DNA of 64,000 nucleotides from Lumbricus rubellus (GCA_945859605.1 OX243817.1:29725754-29789753); one strand, 5' to 3'. Counted from the stretch's first letter, positions 21,457 through 31,531 are shown. Notes: generated by a model from the sequence alone, not told the origin. Numbers and translations are program-made.

Positions 21457-24400
21457 ATGTCGTCATTTGGAGAACATGAACAGTGGGTTAAACTCGCTAA
21501 AGAGATGGGAATGGAAGGTGATGAGTTGAAGACGTATGTGCGTGATAGACAGCAGGAAGCAAGAGACGACAGACTGCGTGAACGAGAAGATCGAAAGCTT
21601 AAAGATGAGGCCGCGGCTGCAGAAGTTAAAGCAGCCAGAGCACGAGAAGAGGCACAAGCAGCCAGGGTACAAGAATTAGAGTTAGCAAAAATAGCGGATG
21701 CTAGGCTTGAACGGGAAAGAGAGGCGAATGATGCAAGGCTTGAAAGAGAGGCGAATGACGCCAGACTGGAACGAGAATCGAATGATGCGAGATTAGTTCG
21801 TGAAGCGGCCGAATGTCAAGCTAGGAGAGAAATGGATCTTGAGGTCAAGAAGCTTGAGTGTGAATTGAGGATGAGAGAAATTGATTCTCGGAATAATCAG
21901 AATCGTGGTGAGGCCACATTCACAATGGTTGGTGATGGTTCATATCAAGGAAACAGTAACCATAACAGAGGAATGAAAGATATAAAATTCCCTGTATTCA
22001 ATGAGAATAAAGATTGCTTGGATGCATATTTATTAAGATTTGAAAGGACATGCACGGCATACGAGATAGCAACAGAGAATTGGTCTCTGATGCTAGCCAA
22101 GCATCTCGAAGGAAAAGCCTTAGAGGTATATCAAAGAATGTCATCTGAGGAGACACAAGATTACGAGTGTTTGAAAAGACATCTGTTAAAAAGGTTTCAA
22201 TTAACAGAGGGTGGATATCGTAACAAATTCAAGATGAGTAAAATGGAGTCAGGTGAAACACCTACAGATTTTGTGCATAGATTGAGGAGATATATGCAGC
22301 AGTGGCTACTTCAAGCTGGATTCGAGAAAACCTACGAAGGAATGGAGAACTTATTATTAAGAGATCAGTTCTACCTTACGTGTAGCAATGAACTTAAGAT
22401 GTTCCTCAAAGAAAGAGGCAAGATGAGTCTAGAGGACACATTAAACTGTGCCGAGTCTTATATCGAGGCGCACGGATATAAATACACAGAAAGTAATCTA
22501 AGGCCTCCAGTGAAATTCAGTAACGAAAGGCCGAATGTGAAACCGTTCGACGATAAATCAAGAGAGAGGTTTAATGGAAACATAAATAGAGGACGAGGAG
22601 ACATGAAACAGAACAGGGAGACGAATCATAATGGAAGTATGAATAGAGGATTTAGTAGAGAAAGAGAACAGGCGGCTGAACATAAGATAACTTGTTTCTC
22701 ATGTGGCCGAACCGGACACAAGTCATATGATTGTTCACACAAACAAAAAGGAGTTGTTAAACATACTGCGGCGGCTATACAAGTATATGAGAATAGGGCG
22801 TACAAGATAGCGCAAGCAAGTGAAGAGTTGAAACTAAATGAAGTTGAAAAAGAGGAAGAACGTAAGAAGGAATTACCGATACAGTTGGCAGCAAGTACAA
22901 TGGTTACTGATCGGAGAGATGATGGCGATGACCTTGAGAATAAAAATGAAGGTCAGCTAAAGGTGAACGGTGTGATTGCCAGTTGTCTATATGATTCTGG
23001 ATCAAGCACATGTATTGTCAAGAGATCGCTGGTAAATGATGTTGATTTCACGGGAAGAGAAGCCCAATGCATATTAATCGATGGGACATTGAGAAATTTT
23101 CCGACAGCAAAGGTTAATATTGAAAGTGAGTATTTTACAGGAAACGTTGAAGCAATGGTGATGGAAGAACCGGTGAAACCAGTAGTTATCGGTCGGATCA
23201 AAGGATTAAAATATCTAGTAGTAAATGAAACTACACATAACACGATTAAATGTGATCGGAATAATAAAGATGATAACGAGAATAGAGAGGATAGATTGAA
23301 AAAGATTCAGAAATCTTTAAGTGTCGAGTCACAAGGACAAAGTGACAAAAAGAAAGTTCATTTTGCAAGTGAAGTCACAAGTGAATTAAATGATGATGTA
23401 ACGGATGACATCATAGAGAATGATGATGTGTGTCAAACGACAGCAGCAGTTGAAACCAGAGCGGAATCAAAGAAAGTAACAAAATACAAACAGTTGAAAG
23501 TTACTGAGATGCCGGATTTAAATGTATCAACAAAAGAAATTAAAGGGTTACAAAGCAAAGATGAGACTTTGAAGAAGTTTTGGGATAAAGCAATTGATTG
23601 GAGTGGTGATGACAGTGTAACAGAAAAAGTTCTTTATGTGAAAAAGAACGGATTATTGTATAGAAGGTTCAAAGAAATATCGAAAGATGATGCGAAATGG
23701 CAGTTAATGGTCCCGAAGGAACTTAGAAATAAAGTGTTAGCCGTGGCCCATAACTCGCTATTGTCAGCACATCTGGGTATGAAGAAGACCTTTGATAAAA
23801 TTGTGAATGAATTTTATTGGCCATGGATAGGACCAGATATTAGAAAGTATGTCCTGAGTTGTGACATATGCCGAGAGTCGGTGGACAAAAGAGTGAAAAG
23901 GAATTTCAAACGTGAGCCGTTTAAATTGGTTGAGACTCGAGCTAAATACATGATCACAAGAGATCGATGTGAGTCGAGTGATGTTGATGAGAGTAAGAAG
24001 ATATATAGGAAACAGTTTATTGATTGGAAGAATCAAGAAAATAATTACAGGAGATATAAGGTCCAGTCTAAGAGACAAAATGGATGGATGCATAGAAGTG
24101 ACACAGATGATAATGAAGTGATCAGGAGAAATGTGAGTTGGAACGAGAGGAATGTAAACAATGATAATAGAAGAAATTATCGATATAAGTCGAAAGAGTG
24201 TAATAGGAACAATGGAATAGACAGTGATAGGTCTAATAGATTGAATTGGAGAAACAGAGATGATAGTAACATAGTTGAAACTATGGGAAGGCGTTATGAG
24301 AATAAACCATGGTGTAAAGAGATCTATGGTAATGAATCTGTAAGGAAACAGAGAGAGACTGGTGGAGTGCACTATGAGGAGAATAAGTGGAGAGATAGAA

Positions 24401-24672
24401 CATGGAATGACAGAAAGAGGTCATATCCTGAAGTTGTTGTAAACAAAGAAGAGAATAGTGATAACTATTATAGGAGAGAAAATGAGTCACTGAAAGGAAT
24501 CAGATGGAAGACTTATGGAGATCTGAATAGACGCATAGGCGAAGAAATGAATAATAAAGATTCAGAGATCCGAAATGGTAGTACATTGAATACGATAAGA
24601 AAGCCAGAAGTAAAAAGGGGAACTCATGTGTGGACCAGACGAGTGGTCAAAACAAGAGAAGAATGGGTGTAA
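21457..24672 (+). CDS. Retroelement Gag-protease-integrase-finger polyprotein with a novel tail
   Basis: A frame of 1071 codons starting at GACCATGTCG. Residues 15-150 are a charged coiled coil with NDARLERE repeats. Residues 170-350 are capsid-like, and LLLRDQFYLTCSNELKMFLK resembles the SCAN domain, a domain considered derived from Gmr1-like Gag. A CCHC zinc knuckle (CFSCGRTGHKSYDC) is at about 413-426. The retropepsin motif LYDSGSS (Asp about 513) follows. An HHCC integrase finger has His 765 and 772 and Cys 802 and 805. After that, instead of an integrase core, come about 250 residues very rich in Arg, Asn, Tyr and Trp with no recognised domain. RT is absent. It acts in particle assembly and maturation, and needs enzymes in trans. 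Confidence 0.88.
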   Translation: MSSFGEHEQWVKLAKEMGMEGDELKTYVRDRQQEARDDRLREREDRKLKDEAAAAEVKAARAREEAQAARVQELELAKIADARLEREREANDARLEREANDARLERESNDARLVREAAECQARREMDLEVKKLECELRMREIDSRNNQNRGEATFTMVGDGSYQGNSNHNRGMKDIKFPVFNENKDCLDAYLLRFERTCTAYEIATENWSLMLAKHLEGKALEVYQRMSSEETQDYECLKRHLLKRFQLTEGGYRNKFKMSKMESGETPTDFVHRLRRYMQQWLLQAGFEKTYEGMENLLLRDQFYLTCSNELKMFLKERGKMSLEDTLNCAESYIEAHGYKYTESNLRPPVKFSNERPNVKPFDDKSRERFNGNINRGRGDMKQNRETNHNGSMNRGFSREREQAAEHKITCFSCGRTGHKSYDCSHKQKGVVKHTAAAIQVYENRAYKIAQASEELKLNEVEKEEERKKELPIQLAASTMVTDRRDDGDDLENKNEGQLKVNGVIASCLYDSGSSTCIVKRSLVNDVDFTGREAQCILIDGTLRNFPTAKVNIESEYFTGNVEAMVMEEPVKPVVIGRIKGLKYLVVNETTHNTIKCDRNNKDDNENREDRLKKIQKSLSVESQGQSDKKKVHFASEVTSELNDDVTDDIIENDDVCQTTAAVETRAESKKVTKYKQLKVTEMPDLNVSTKEIKGLQSKDETLKKFWDKAIDWSGDDSVTEKVLYVKKNGLLYRRFKEISKDDAKWQLMVPKELRNKVLAVAHNSLLSAHLGMKKTFDKIVNEFYWPWIGPDIRKYVLSCDICRESVDKRVKRNFKREPFKLVETRAKYMITRDRCESSDVDESKKIYRKQFIDWKNQENNYRRYKVQSKRQNGWMHRSDTDDNEVIRRNVSWNERNVNNDNRRNYRYKSKECNRNNGIDSDRSNRLNWRNRDDSNIVETMGRRYENKPWCKEIYGNESVRKQRETGGVHYEENKWRDRTWNDRKRSYPEVVVNKEENSDNYYRRENESLKGIRWKTYGDLNRRIGEEMNNKDSEIRNGSTLNTIRKPEVKRGTHVWTRRVVKTREEWV

Positions 24673-24894
24673 AAGTGAGTTGATAAGTGTTTATATAGGT
24701 AGGATGGATAGTTAAGAGGATTGTAAATAAATAAAAGTTGAGTTTCAGTTAAGTTGAGTTGTTTAATTAAACAGTTGTGAAATTTATGAGTAGCTAAGAA
24801 GTGAAATGAAAATTAATTCCGCACAATGAGGAGAGTGAATCATCAATTGATAATAAAAAAAAACAGTATCGATTAAGTAGATGAGTCTTATTTA

Positions 24895-25521
24895 ATGAAA
24901 GTTGATATAGAAACAGTAGCATGCATATCGGCAATAGTACATGACGATAAAGATGGTGAGAATGAAGAGGAAGAAATATTGAGTTTATGTGTGAGTAAAC
25001 AAAAAGAATTGATGGCACCGTTGAGCGACTTGACTAAAAAGTTAGCTCCTAACAATGTTGAATGGAACCAAGAGTTAGGTGAAAGTTTTAAGCAGTTGAA
25101 AGAAGCACTAGCTAAGACACCAATCCTTAGGTTACCAGACTTGGAGAAAGAATTTATAATACAGACAGATGCATCAGGAAAAGGGATAGGTTGTGTTCTT
25201 ATTCAACAATATGAAGGAATAAACCATCCGATAGCATATGCGAGTAGAAAACTGTTGGAAAGAGAGATGCGATATTCAGTTGAGGAAAGAGAATGTTTAG
25301 CCATAATGTGGGGAATCAGTAGATTTGATCGATATTTGTGTGGAAGAGAGTTTGTGATCGAGACTGACCATTGTGGACTACAGTACATGAAGGAAGGGAG
25401 GATGAAGAATGCAAGAGTCATGAGGTGGAGCCTTGCCCTTCAAAATTATTGTTTTACAATACGTTACATTAAGGGATGTAATAATGTAATGTCCGATTAT
25501 TTAAGTAGAGGATTGACCTAA
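24895..25521 (+). CDS. Retroelement RT-thumb/RNase H fragment
   Basis: 208 codons, in the same frame as the upstream polyprotein but separated from it by a stop and 222 bp. Residues 40-85 are the end of a Ty3/gypsy RT (KELMAPLSDLTKKL, FKQLKEAL). Residues 88-205 are RNase H with its acidic residues at D92 (QTDASGKG), E131, D158 (ETDH) and D201 (MSDYLSR). The RT fingers and palm are missing. The ATG may not be the natural start, since expression could depend on readthrough or splicing. All four RNase H acidic positions are intact, so the segment may still be under constraint or simply young. Confidence 0.85.
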   Translation: MKVDIETVACISAIVHDDKDGENEEEEILSLCVSKQKELMAPLSDLTKKLAPNNVEWNQELGESFKQLKEALAKTPILRLPDLEKEFIIQTDASGKGIGCVLIQQYEGINHPIAYASRKLLEREMRYSVEERECLAIMWGISRFDRYLCGREFVIETDHCGLQYMKEGRMKNARVMRWSLALQNYCFTIRYIKGCNNVMSDYLSRGLT

Positions 25522-25670
25522 GATTTAAGTAAATCAATGGTGATACTATAGGTAGATAAGAAGTAGTTGTGTTAGGTTGTGATGTTGTGTAAAGTAGTAT
25601 AAGCATAGGCATAAGCAGTTATTGTAATTTGATAATTAGATAAGTTGATAAAGCCTGTGTACAGACTTTT

Positions 25671-25680
25671 GAAGAAAGGG
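25671..25680 (+). other. Polypurine tract of the LTR element
   Basis: GAAGAAAGGG, then TATT, then the 3' LTR. Position and composition fit the plus-strand primer site. Confidence 0.6.
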
Positions 25681-25684
25681 TATT

Positions 25685-26690
25685 TGTCGTGGTTATATTA
25701 AATGATTATCAAATTAAACACTTGCTATGCATGTATAATTATTAATTATAGGTAGAAGTTAAGCTAGGCAATTTAATTGGCGAGTTTAGGTAATATGTGT
25801 GGCAACATATAAAATATTAATACATAAAACCAATGACTGCAGCTAAGCGTAATAACGAGTGGTCAAGATTACCATGACAACAAAGGACGCTAATCCTATT
25901 CGTGATTGGTGCAGACTGGAAGCGAATGACGTGACGAGTTAAAAATGACGTCAGCGAAGTGGACGTTAAGTTTTTGACTCTCTACAGGTATATCTGGAAA
26001 TGGTGGTTGTTTCGCTGCGGTGATCAATCCAAAGTTGTGATTTTCAGAGTAGAGACGAAGGTAATTGAACTGTTCGGACGATCAACCGATAGTTCAAAGT
26101 ATTGTGCATTAAGTGCAACGCAATTTAAATGAGAAATTTGCGTTGGTGCATAATAATCATCGTGTGAAGTGTGAGACACTTGCGAAGAAGACGAACTCTT
26201 AGGCAACAGTCTGAAGAGTCGTGTAATTTTGAATCGGCTAGCGAACAGCTGATTCGGCGTGCGAAGTACGAGGGACGTTTGGTCAACTGGAGAAGAGCTG
26301 TGAGGTGAATGCGACGATTCATCTTGTGTGCAACTGATTCACGGCAAGATACGAGTAAGGCGATTGGTGTGGTTGCTTCCATGACTGCATTTCAACCGTC
26401 TGATCAACATTCTTGACTGCGAAGAATCGGACGACGGAGAGAGCCGAAGACATTCGAGTTCAAACAACTCGACAGATAAGCGCAAATATAATATTTCCTA
26501 AGTAACTCGCCACACTAGGTAAATAGGATTGTTATTTGTTTGTGCATATGAATGATATTGAATAACTTTATATTTTATATATTTCATAAGAACTGGGAGT
26601 TTGTTGAATTTGGAAGAATTTCTTGAGTAAGTTAAACCCAACCGATTAACCACTAGGATAATAAAGTGCCCTTTTACACGGGATACGACA
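25685..26690 (+). repeat. 3' LTR
   Basis: Same 1006 bp as the 5' LTR with no length difference and no substitution that I could see, implying a recent insertion. Confidence 0.9.
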
Positions 26691-26725
26691 ACTAAAACAG
26701 GCTAACTTAATAGGCTAAGTTAAAC

Positions 26726-26740
26726 AATAAACATAATAAA
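26726..26740 (+). terminator. Probable original poly(A) signals of the NTPase gene
   Basis: Two AATAAA motifs (26726-26731 and 26735-26740) lie 36-50 bp after the 3' LTR. Without the retrotransposon they would be about 70 bp after the NTPase stop codon, a normal place for a poly(A) signal. Confidence 0.45.
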
Positions 26741-26805
26741 ATCAGAACAATTCACTGATGACATCCTGGCAGGACATTTTCCGAGCGGTGGCTTAATGGT
26801 GAAAT

Positions 26806-27510
26806 TTTATTCTCAAAACTGAGAATTTGAGAACTTTTATTCTCAAAACTGAGAATTTGAGAACTTTTATTCTCAAAACTGAGAATTTGAGAACTTTTAT
26901 TCTCAAAACTGAGAATTTGAGAACTTTTATTCTCAAAACTGAGAATTTGAGAACTTTTATTCTCAAAACTGAGAATTTGAGAACTTTTATTTTAAAAACT
27001 GAGAATTTGAGAACTTTTATTTTAAAAACTGAGAATTTGAGAACTTTTATTCTCAAAACTGAGAATTTGAGAACTTTTATTCTCAAAACTGAGAATTTGA
27101 GAACTTTTATTCTCAAAACTGATAATTTGAGAACTGTTATTCTCAATACTGAGAATTTGAGAACTTTTATTCTCAAAACTGAGAATTTTAGAACTTTCAT
27201 TCTCAAAACTGAGAATTTGAGAACTCTTATTCTCAAAACTGAGAATTTGAGAACTTTTATTTAAAAAACTGAGAATTTGAGAACTTTTATTCTCAAAACT
27301 GAGAATTTGAGAACTTTTATTCTCAAAACTGAGAATTTGAGAACTTTTATTCTCAAAACTGATAATTTGAGAACTGTTATTCTCAATACTGAGAATTTGA
27401 GAACTTTTATTCTCAAAACTGAGAATTTGAGAACTTTCATTCTCAAAACTGAGAATTTGAGAACTTTTATTCTCAAAACTGAGAATTTGAGAACTTTTAT
27501 TCTCAAAGCT
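26806..27510. repeat. 30-bp minisatellite with 240-bp higher-order period
   Basis: About 23 copies of a 30-bp unit with inverted halves TTCTCAAA and TTTGAGAA. Variant units (GATAATTTGAGAACTG, then GAACTTTCAT) recur exactly 240 bp apart (27121 and 27361), so eight-unit blocks were duplicated. The unit length is a multiple of three, which leaves several frames open on both strands. These are not genes. Confidence 0.95.
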
Positions 27511-28104
27511 GTGTAGGGCCAAGTCATTGGAAACGTCTCCGCGATCAGATAGCCTAATTGATCGTCAGCGGGCAAGAAGTGACCTGCAGGCCCGTCTCTT
27601 TGGTAGGCTACAATTGGCGTAAAGAAAAGATCGATAGGCCTGCAAATTGAAGTAGCTTAACAAAGTAGGCCTAACTGTAACACCGAATAGGCCTAATTAG
27701 GCTAGGCCTAGATGAAATGTTGAGTAAATGTGGCCGAATGAAAAGACCGTAGGCCTACCGTAGAATAAAACTATGGCATTTTATCTTCGGAGGAATTATT
27801 CTCCATCCGGTAGGCCTATGTATTTACAAGCAGCTCTGACGTTTCTGCAGGTTGAGCGTCGCAAGTTCGCAACAGGTGAATATCGACTCGGTATCGACCA
27901 TTATCGGTTAATAATCTAGCTCCGTAGCCGGATCCGGACTTAAATTTGAGCATCGGACGTATACGTAGGCCTAGGCCATCGGTTTTTTCTGACGCCTGTG
28001 CTATCGGTTGGTTTTTTCTTTTACGCCTAAGACGGTTCTTTTTCAAACTCTAATAGGCTACCGTACACGATGTCACCATTGTCACCAATGATTAAAATGG
28101 TCTT
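27511..28104. other. Intergenic, TAGGCCTA-rich
   Basis: Six TAGGCCTA octamers lie within about 300 bp (27666-27966). No coding sequence or transposon ends found. Confidence 0.5.
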
Positions 28105-28238
28105 TTCGTTGTCGCTGCATGGGGAATTGACAATGGCATTTTGTTTCTGACCTGACATTGCTGGGGGTAGGCTACGCCATCATTCGATTTTTTTTACTTG
28201 GGGGTACAATAAAAATAAATAAAGTTTGAGAACCGCTG
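28105..28238. mobile_element. 3' fragment of the hAT element family of 37910-38416
   Basis: Shares TTGCTGGGGGTA, CATTCGATTTTTT, ACTTGGGGGTACAA and the terminus AGTTTGAGAACCGCTG with that element. The 5' end is missing or too diverged. Confidence 0.7.
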
Positions 28239-28336
28239 ATTTACGCCCAACATGAGGCATGATTGGCAAACTTTGGCTTAAACGCAATAGATATAATTTT
28301 AAAAGCATCCATATAATTTTATACGTAAAGCTACTA

Positions 28337-28361
28337 TGACGTCACCGTTACTAAGAGCAAC
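28337..28361 (+). promoter_or_regulatory. Conserved CRE plus X-box-like element of paralogue B
   Basis: TGACGTCA (28337-28344), then GTTACTAAGAGCAAC (28347-28361), an imperfect palindrome of GTTACT and AGCAAC half-sites like an RFX X-box. Same order, spacing and distance to the ATG as upstream of paralogue A. Confidence 0.6.
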
Positions 28362-28576
28362 CTTAATACATAGAAAGGTCAATAGTTTAATATCACGTTT
28401 GTGTCAACACAAAATAATGATCGCCGTATAATTATATCCGAACACATTGGAGTTTCGTCTTAACGCAGACAGCGTATAATTTAAGATCAAGCAGAATAGA
28501 ATCCTAGTTGACATTGACGGGCTTACCGTGAGAAGGCCTAAGTTCTAGGCTCGCCTATCTAATTATAGGCCTATCA

Positions 28577-30382
28577 ATGAACTTGGAAAGAGATCAGACG
28601 ATTTCAAACACGGCGTCCCGGGATGTCGCGGGGTCCCTTGCGGCGGAAGAGACGGTGGACGGGGAGGAGAACTCTGACTGGACGGTGGAGGACCGAGTAC
28701 GGAGAGCACGGGCCCCACTACAAGACCCCCGTCGGCCAAGGTCTGTTTACGCTGTCGGGAAATGTGTGCCACCAAGAAGAACGCAGAACTCACGTTCGCC
28801 CACATCTGGCGACAGGGAGCCACGCAATTTTCTGACGGGAATCGAGCACAAGACGAAATTCATGCGCGACTTGTCGCAGGACGCTTCACCCAAATCCAGA
28901 TTCAACTCCGGCGCCACGAGTTGCCAGGGGCAACGGACGAGAGCGGAGCCGAGAGCGGTAAACAAGTGGAGACAGAAGAAATTAGACAACTGCCTGGAAA
29001 GACAGCCAGAGAGGAAACGGGACGCCAAGGAATTAACTCCGGTGGGTTCCTCCTATCTTTCACGCGCTTTTCCAAACCGAAATCAGCCCGAACTCGACAA
29101 GGTGAGCATTAGACAAGCTGTAGATCATAATACGGCTACGAACAGCAAAATCTCAGAGAACTCGAAAACACCCGTCAATAAATGTACAGGTGCTGCGAAG
29201 GAAGGTTCCGATGCTACAAAGGCCGGTAAAATATCAAAGCTTCAGAGGATAAACAGACTTGCAAGTCCATCGAAAGAGACAGTGAAACTGGAAGCCAGTG
29301 CAAATCAGGGCGAAGAAATGACGGACGATTACTCCTCCAACCCTACTCTGGACGAGACAAGTTACTTGCCTGATCCGAACGCATCCGACAATTTAAAGCA
29401 AGCAACGAGCAAAGGCAGCGGTCTCTGGCTGAATCTACCGAAATCACCGACATCTGAGCAGAGAAGTTCTAATGACTCCAGTCATACAACTCCACGCTCA
29501 CCACGATGCCTCCCACCTGCAGGTCAGAAAACCGTCTCGAACCCTCGTCTGCAACTACCGGGAAATGCCGTCACGAGTTCAGAAACTTTGGAAACGCAGA
29601 ACACGAGCTCACCACAAGCCAATGTCAGTTCGTCGACGACACTACGTGGTGGTCCCCCCATAAACAAGTGCAAGCTCTTGCCACGTTCAGACAATAACAA
29701 TGCCGTGACAAACAAGACCCGAGATTTGTCTGCCAAATCATCGCAAAACAAGATGACGATTGGCAAACAGGAACCGATGACATTCACGAATCACTTTGTT
29801 CCACTTCTCAGATGGAACAATAAGACAAATTCCGATGATCTGTTTGGACCGAATTCCACGAATTCCAATGCGAATCCTGATGGTGGAAATGCCTTAAACG
29901 GCAAACCTCCTGAAGGTGAACTATCGAACGAGCAATCGAAAGAAACAGCTGGCATCTATGGTGTCCAGAGTCACGGAGCAGATGAAGACAGTGACGTTCT
30001 CCATCCAAGTCTCCTGTTTACGTCTGGCGAAGGAGGAGAAAACCTTGCCAATGTCAGAAGAACCAAAAAGAAATCGCCGACACAGGATGGAGCTCTATCA
30101 ACTGAAGCCGACAGAAACCAAACGAGGAATCAGGAGACTCCTTTAAAATCAGCGTGGAAACTGACCGGACCACAGCAAATAGTGTCTGGATGCACAGTGT
30201 CTGGATGCACACTCAGCTCATCAAACACCTCTGCCCAGCTACGACGACCACAGTCAGTTAAAAATATAGCGATGGCCAAGGAGGCTGCTGCTTACCTGAG
30301 GAGTGCCAATCGTCCAATATCCGCAGGAATCAAAGAAAACACAAGAGAAGCAACCGGAAATAAGAGGCCTGCGTGGAAGTAA
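28577..30382 (+). CDS. Paralogue B: basic Ser-rich protein with one FLTG-TKFMR motif
   Basis: A single open exon of 601 codons starting MNLERD at CTATCAATGAAC. It aligns with paralogue A along its length. PRNFLTGIEHKTKFMR lies at about residues 82-97, HTTPRSPR in the middle, then FVPLLRWNNKT, NSNANPDGG and PPEGELS. NVRRTKKKSPTQ, AWKLTGPQQIVSG, RRPQSVKNIA and a terminal AWK follow. It lacks the second FLTG copy, the polyQ and the second AWKLTG block of A. No signal peptide, membrane segment or known domain is seen. Upstream (CRE/X-box) and downstream (CGAATATTATC) similarity shows that the duplicated unit was larger than the coding region. I see no AATAAA close downstream. Function unknown. 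Confidence 0.85.
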   Translation: MNLERDQTISNTASRDVAGSLAAEETVDGEENSDWTVEDRVRRARAPLQDPRRPRSVYAVGKCVPPRRTQNSRSPTSGDREPRNFLTGIEHKTKFMRDLSQDASPKSRFNSGATSCQGQRTRAEPRAVNKWRQKKLDNCLERQPERKRDAKELTPVGSSYLSRAFPNRNQPELDKVSIRQAVDHNTATNSKISENSKTPVNKCTGAAKEGSDATKAGKISKLQRINRLASPSKETVKLEASANQGEEMTDDYSSNPTLDETSYLPDPNASDNLKQATSKGSGLWLNLPKSPTSEQRSSNDSSHTTPRSPRCLPPAGQKTVSNPRLQLPGNAVTSSETLETQNTSSPQANVSSSTTLRGGPPINKCKLLPRSDNNNAVTNKTRDLSAKSSQNKMTIGKQEPMTFTNHFVPLLRWNNKTNSDDLFGPNSTNSNANPDGGNALNGKPPEGELSNEQSKETAGIYGVQSHGADEDSDVLHPSLLFTSGEGGENLANVRRTKKKSPTQDGALSTEADRNQTRNQETPLKSAWKLTGPQQIVSGCTVSGCTLSSSNTSAQLRRPQSVKNIAMAKEAAAYLRSANRPISAGIKENTREATGNKRPAWK

Positions 30383-30987
30383 CTTGAATCACAAACGAAA
30401 TTTCTTGGCCCGTTTAGAACAGTATACTCTGCTACGAATATTATCCCATGAAATAAGTTTTTCCTATTTCTCAGATTGAATCTTTAACTACATTCTATCC
30501 AACACTTTACTACTAAATTTACGATGAAATTTTATTTGAAAAAAAACGGAAAATATATCATGCAGCAAAAAACCACTTATTTAACTACGCATAGAAAGTA
30601 TGGAACTTATATTCAGAATATTCCAGCAATCTATACTTGTTTAGTTTACGCTTTCTGCTTTGTGTCAACAAACGATTACTATGGTAGATGCTGTCAGCTA
30701 GAACATGTTTATATTGTTTATATATAAACAGACACCAGTTCATTGACTTCCAGCTCCATCTCTCTCTCTGTCTCTGTCTGTCTCTCTCTCTGTCTCTCTC
30801 TCTCTCTGTCTCTCTCTCTCTCTCTCTACTTTGGTGAACCGTAGCAATTCAATGGGGATTTTACAGATGCAGTAGAAAAGCTTATAAACGGGGTTGAATA
30901 GGTCACCTTACTAGTAGCCTACAGTCTGAACACTATCCTTGGGCTGACCTTCATATAGATCAGGCAGTGGAACACTATCTTTATACT
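30383..30987. other. Downstream flank of paralogue B with (CT)n run
   Basis: The 3'-UTR-like start is homologous to that of paralogue A. A (CT)n/(CTGT)n tract lies at about 30755-30827. No further gene. Confidence 0.55.
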
Positions 30988-31235
30988 CAGTGGTGTAGCC
31001 AGGAATTTATGATGGGGGTTATGGCCTGGTCGGATGCCCTTCCTCACACCAACCCCACAGAGTTATACAGTAAATAAAAAGGGAATAAAGTAACAAAGGG
31101 AATAAAGTAAGAAAAACAATTGTTACCACAAACAAATGTTTCTTCTTATTTAAGTGGGTGCATAACCTTTTAAAAAGCTTTTTTCCTAAGCCAATGGGGG
31201 TTTAACCCCCTAAACCCCCCTTGTCTACGCCACTG
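30988..31235. mobile_element. Short hAT-like element with perfect 8-bp TSD
   Basis: Ends CAGTGGTGTAGCCAGG and CTACGCCACTG. Flanked by TTTATACT on both sides (30980-30987 and 31236-31243). 248 bp, non-coding. Confidence 0.85.
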
Positions 31236-31531
31236 TTTATACTGACCCTGAAACAACGTCTTATATAAAGATCAGACATTTGAAGACCATCTTTAAACTA
31301 ACATTGAAATTCTTAGGTGCTGATCAGACATTTGAAAACAATCCTAATAATAGCTGACCTTGAAAGAACTTTTTTAAAAGCTCAGACATATGAACTATCC
31401 TTACGCCAACCTTGAAACAACTACTTGCATAAAGATAGTCTTAACTTCAACAGTAATTCTCTGATCAAGTTATGAAGGAACACACATACATATATATAAT
31501 ACAGATCAGCCATGTTTTTGCTTCATTTGGT

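Larger units (their letters stand above)
20139..26690 (+). mobile_element. Non-autonomous Gmr1-like LTR retrotransposon
   Basis: Two 1006-bp direct LTRs (20139-21144 and 25685-26690) run from TGTCGTGG to ATACGACA. They are co-linear at a constant offset of 5546 bp, and I saw no difference between them on reading. Between them are a Gag-protease-integrase-finger frame and an RNase H frame. Integrase-type sequence lies before RNase H, the order known for Gmr1-like Ty3/gypsy elements of deuterostomes. No RT palm (YxDD) or integrase DDE core is present. No clear target-site duplication was found. The insertion is 34 bp after the NTPase stop codon. Confidence 0.9.

Noticed and set aside
23764..24490. 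Long minus-strand frame opposite the retroelement polyprotein
   Set aside because: A shadow of the Arg/Asn-rich plus-strand frame; Ile/Ser/His-rich with no domain.
20131..26700. Target-site duplication of the LTR element
   Set aside because: Four- to six-base windows next to the LTR ends (CATT or ACATT on the left, ACTA or AAAAC on the right) do not match, so none is claimed.
26793..27575. Several repetitive proteins on both strands (LRTFILKTEN, KSSQILSFEN, VLRIKVLKFS)
   Set aside because: They are frames of a 30-bp minisatellite with no stop in the unit. No start context, splice site or conservation beyond the repeat.
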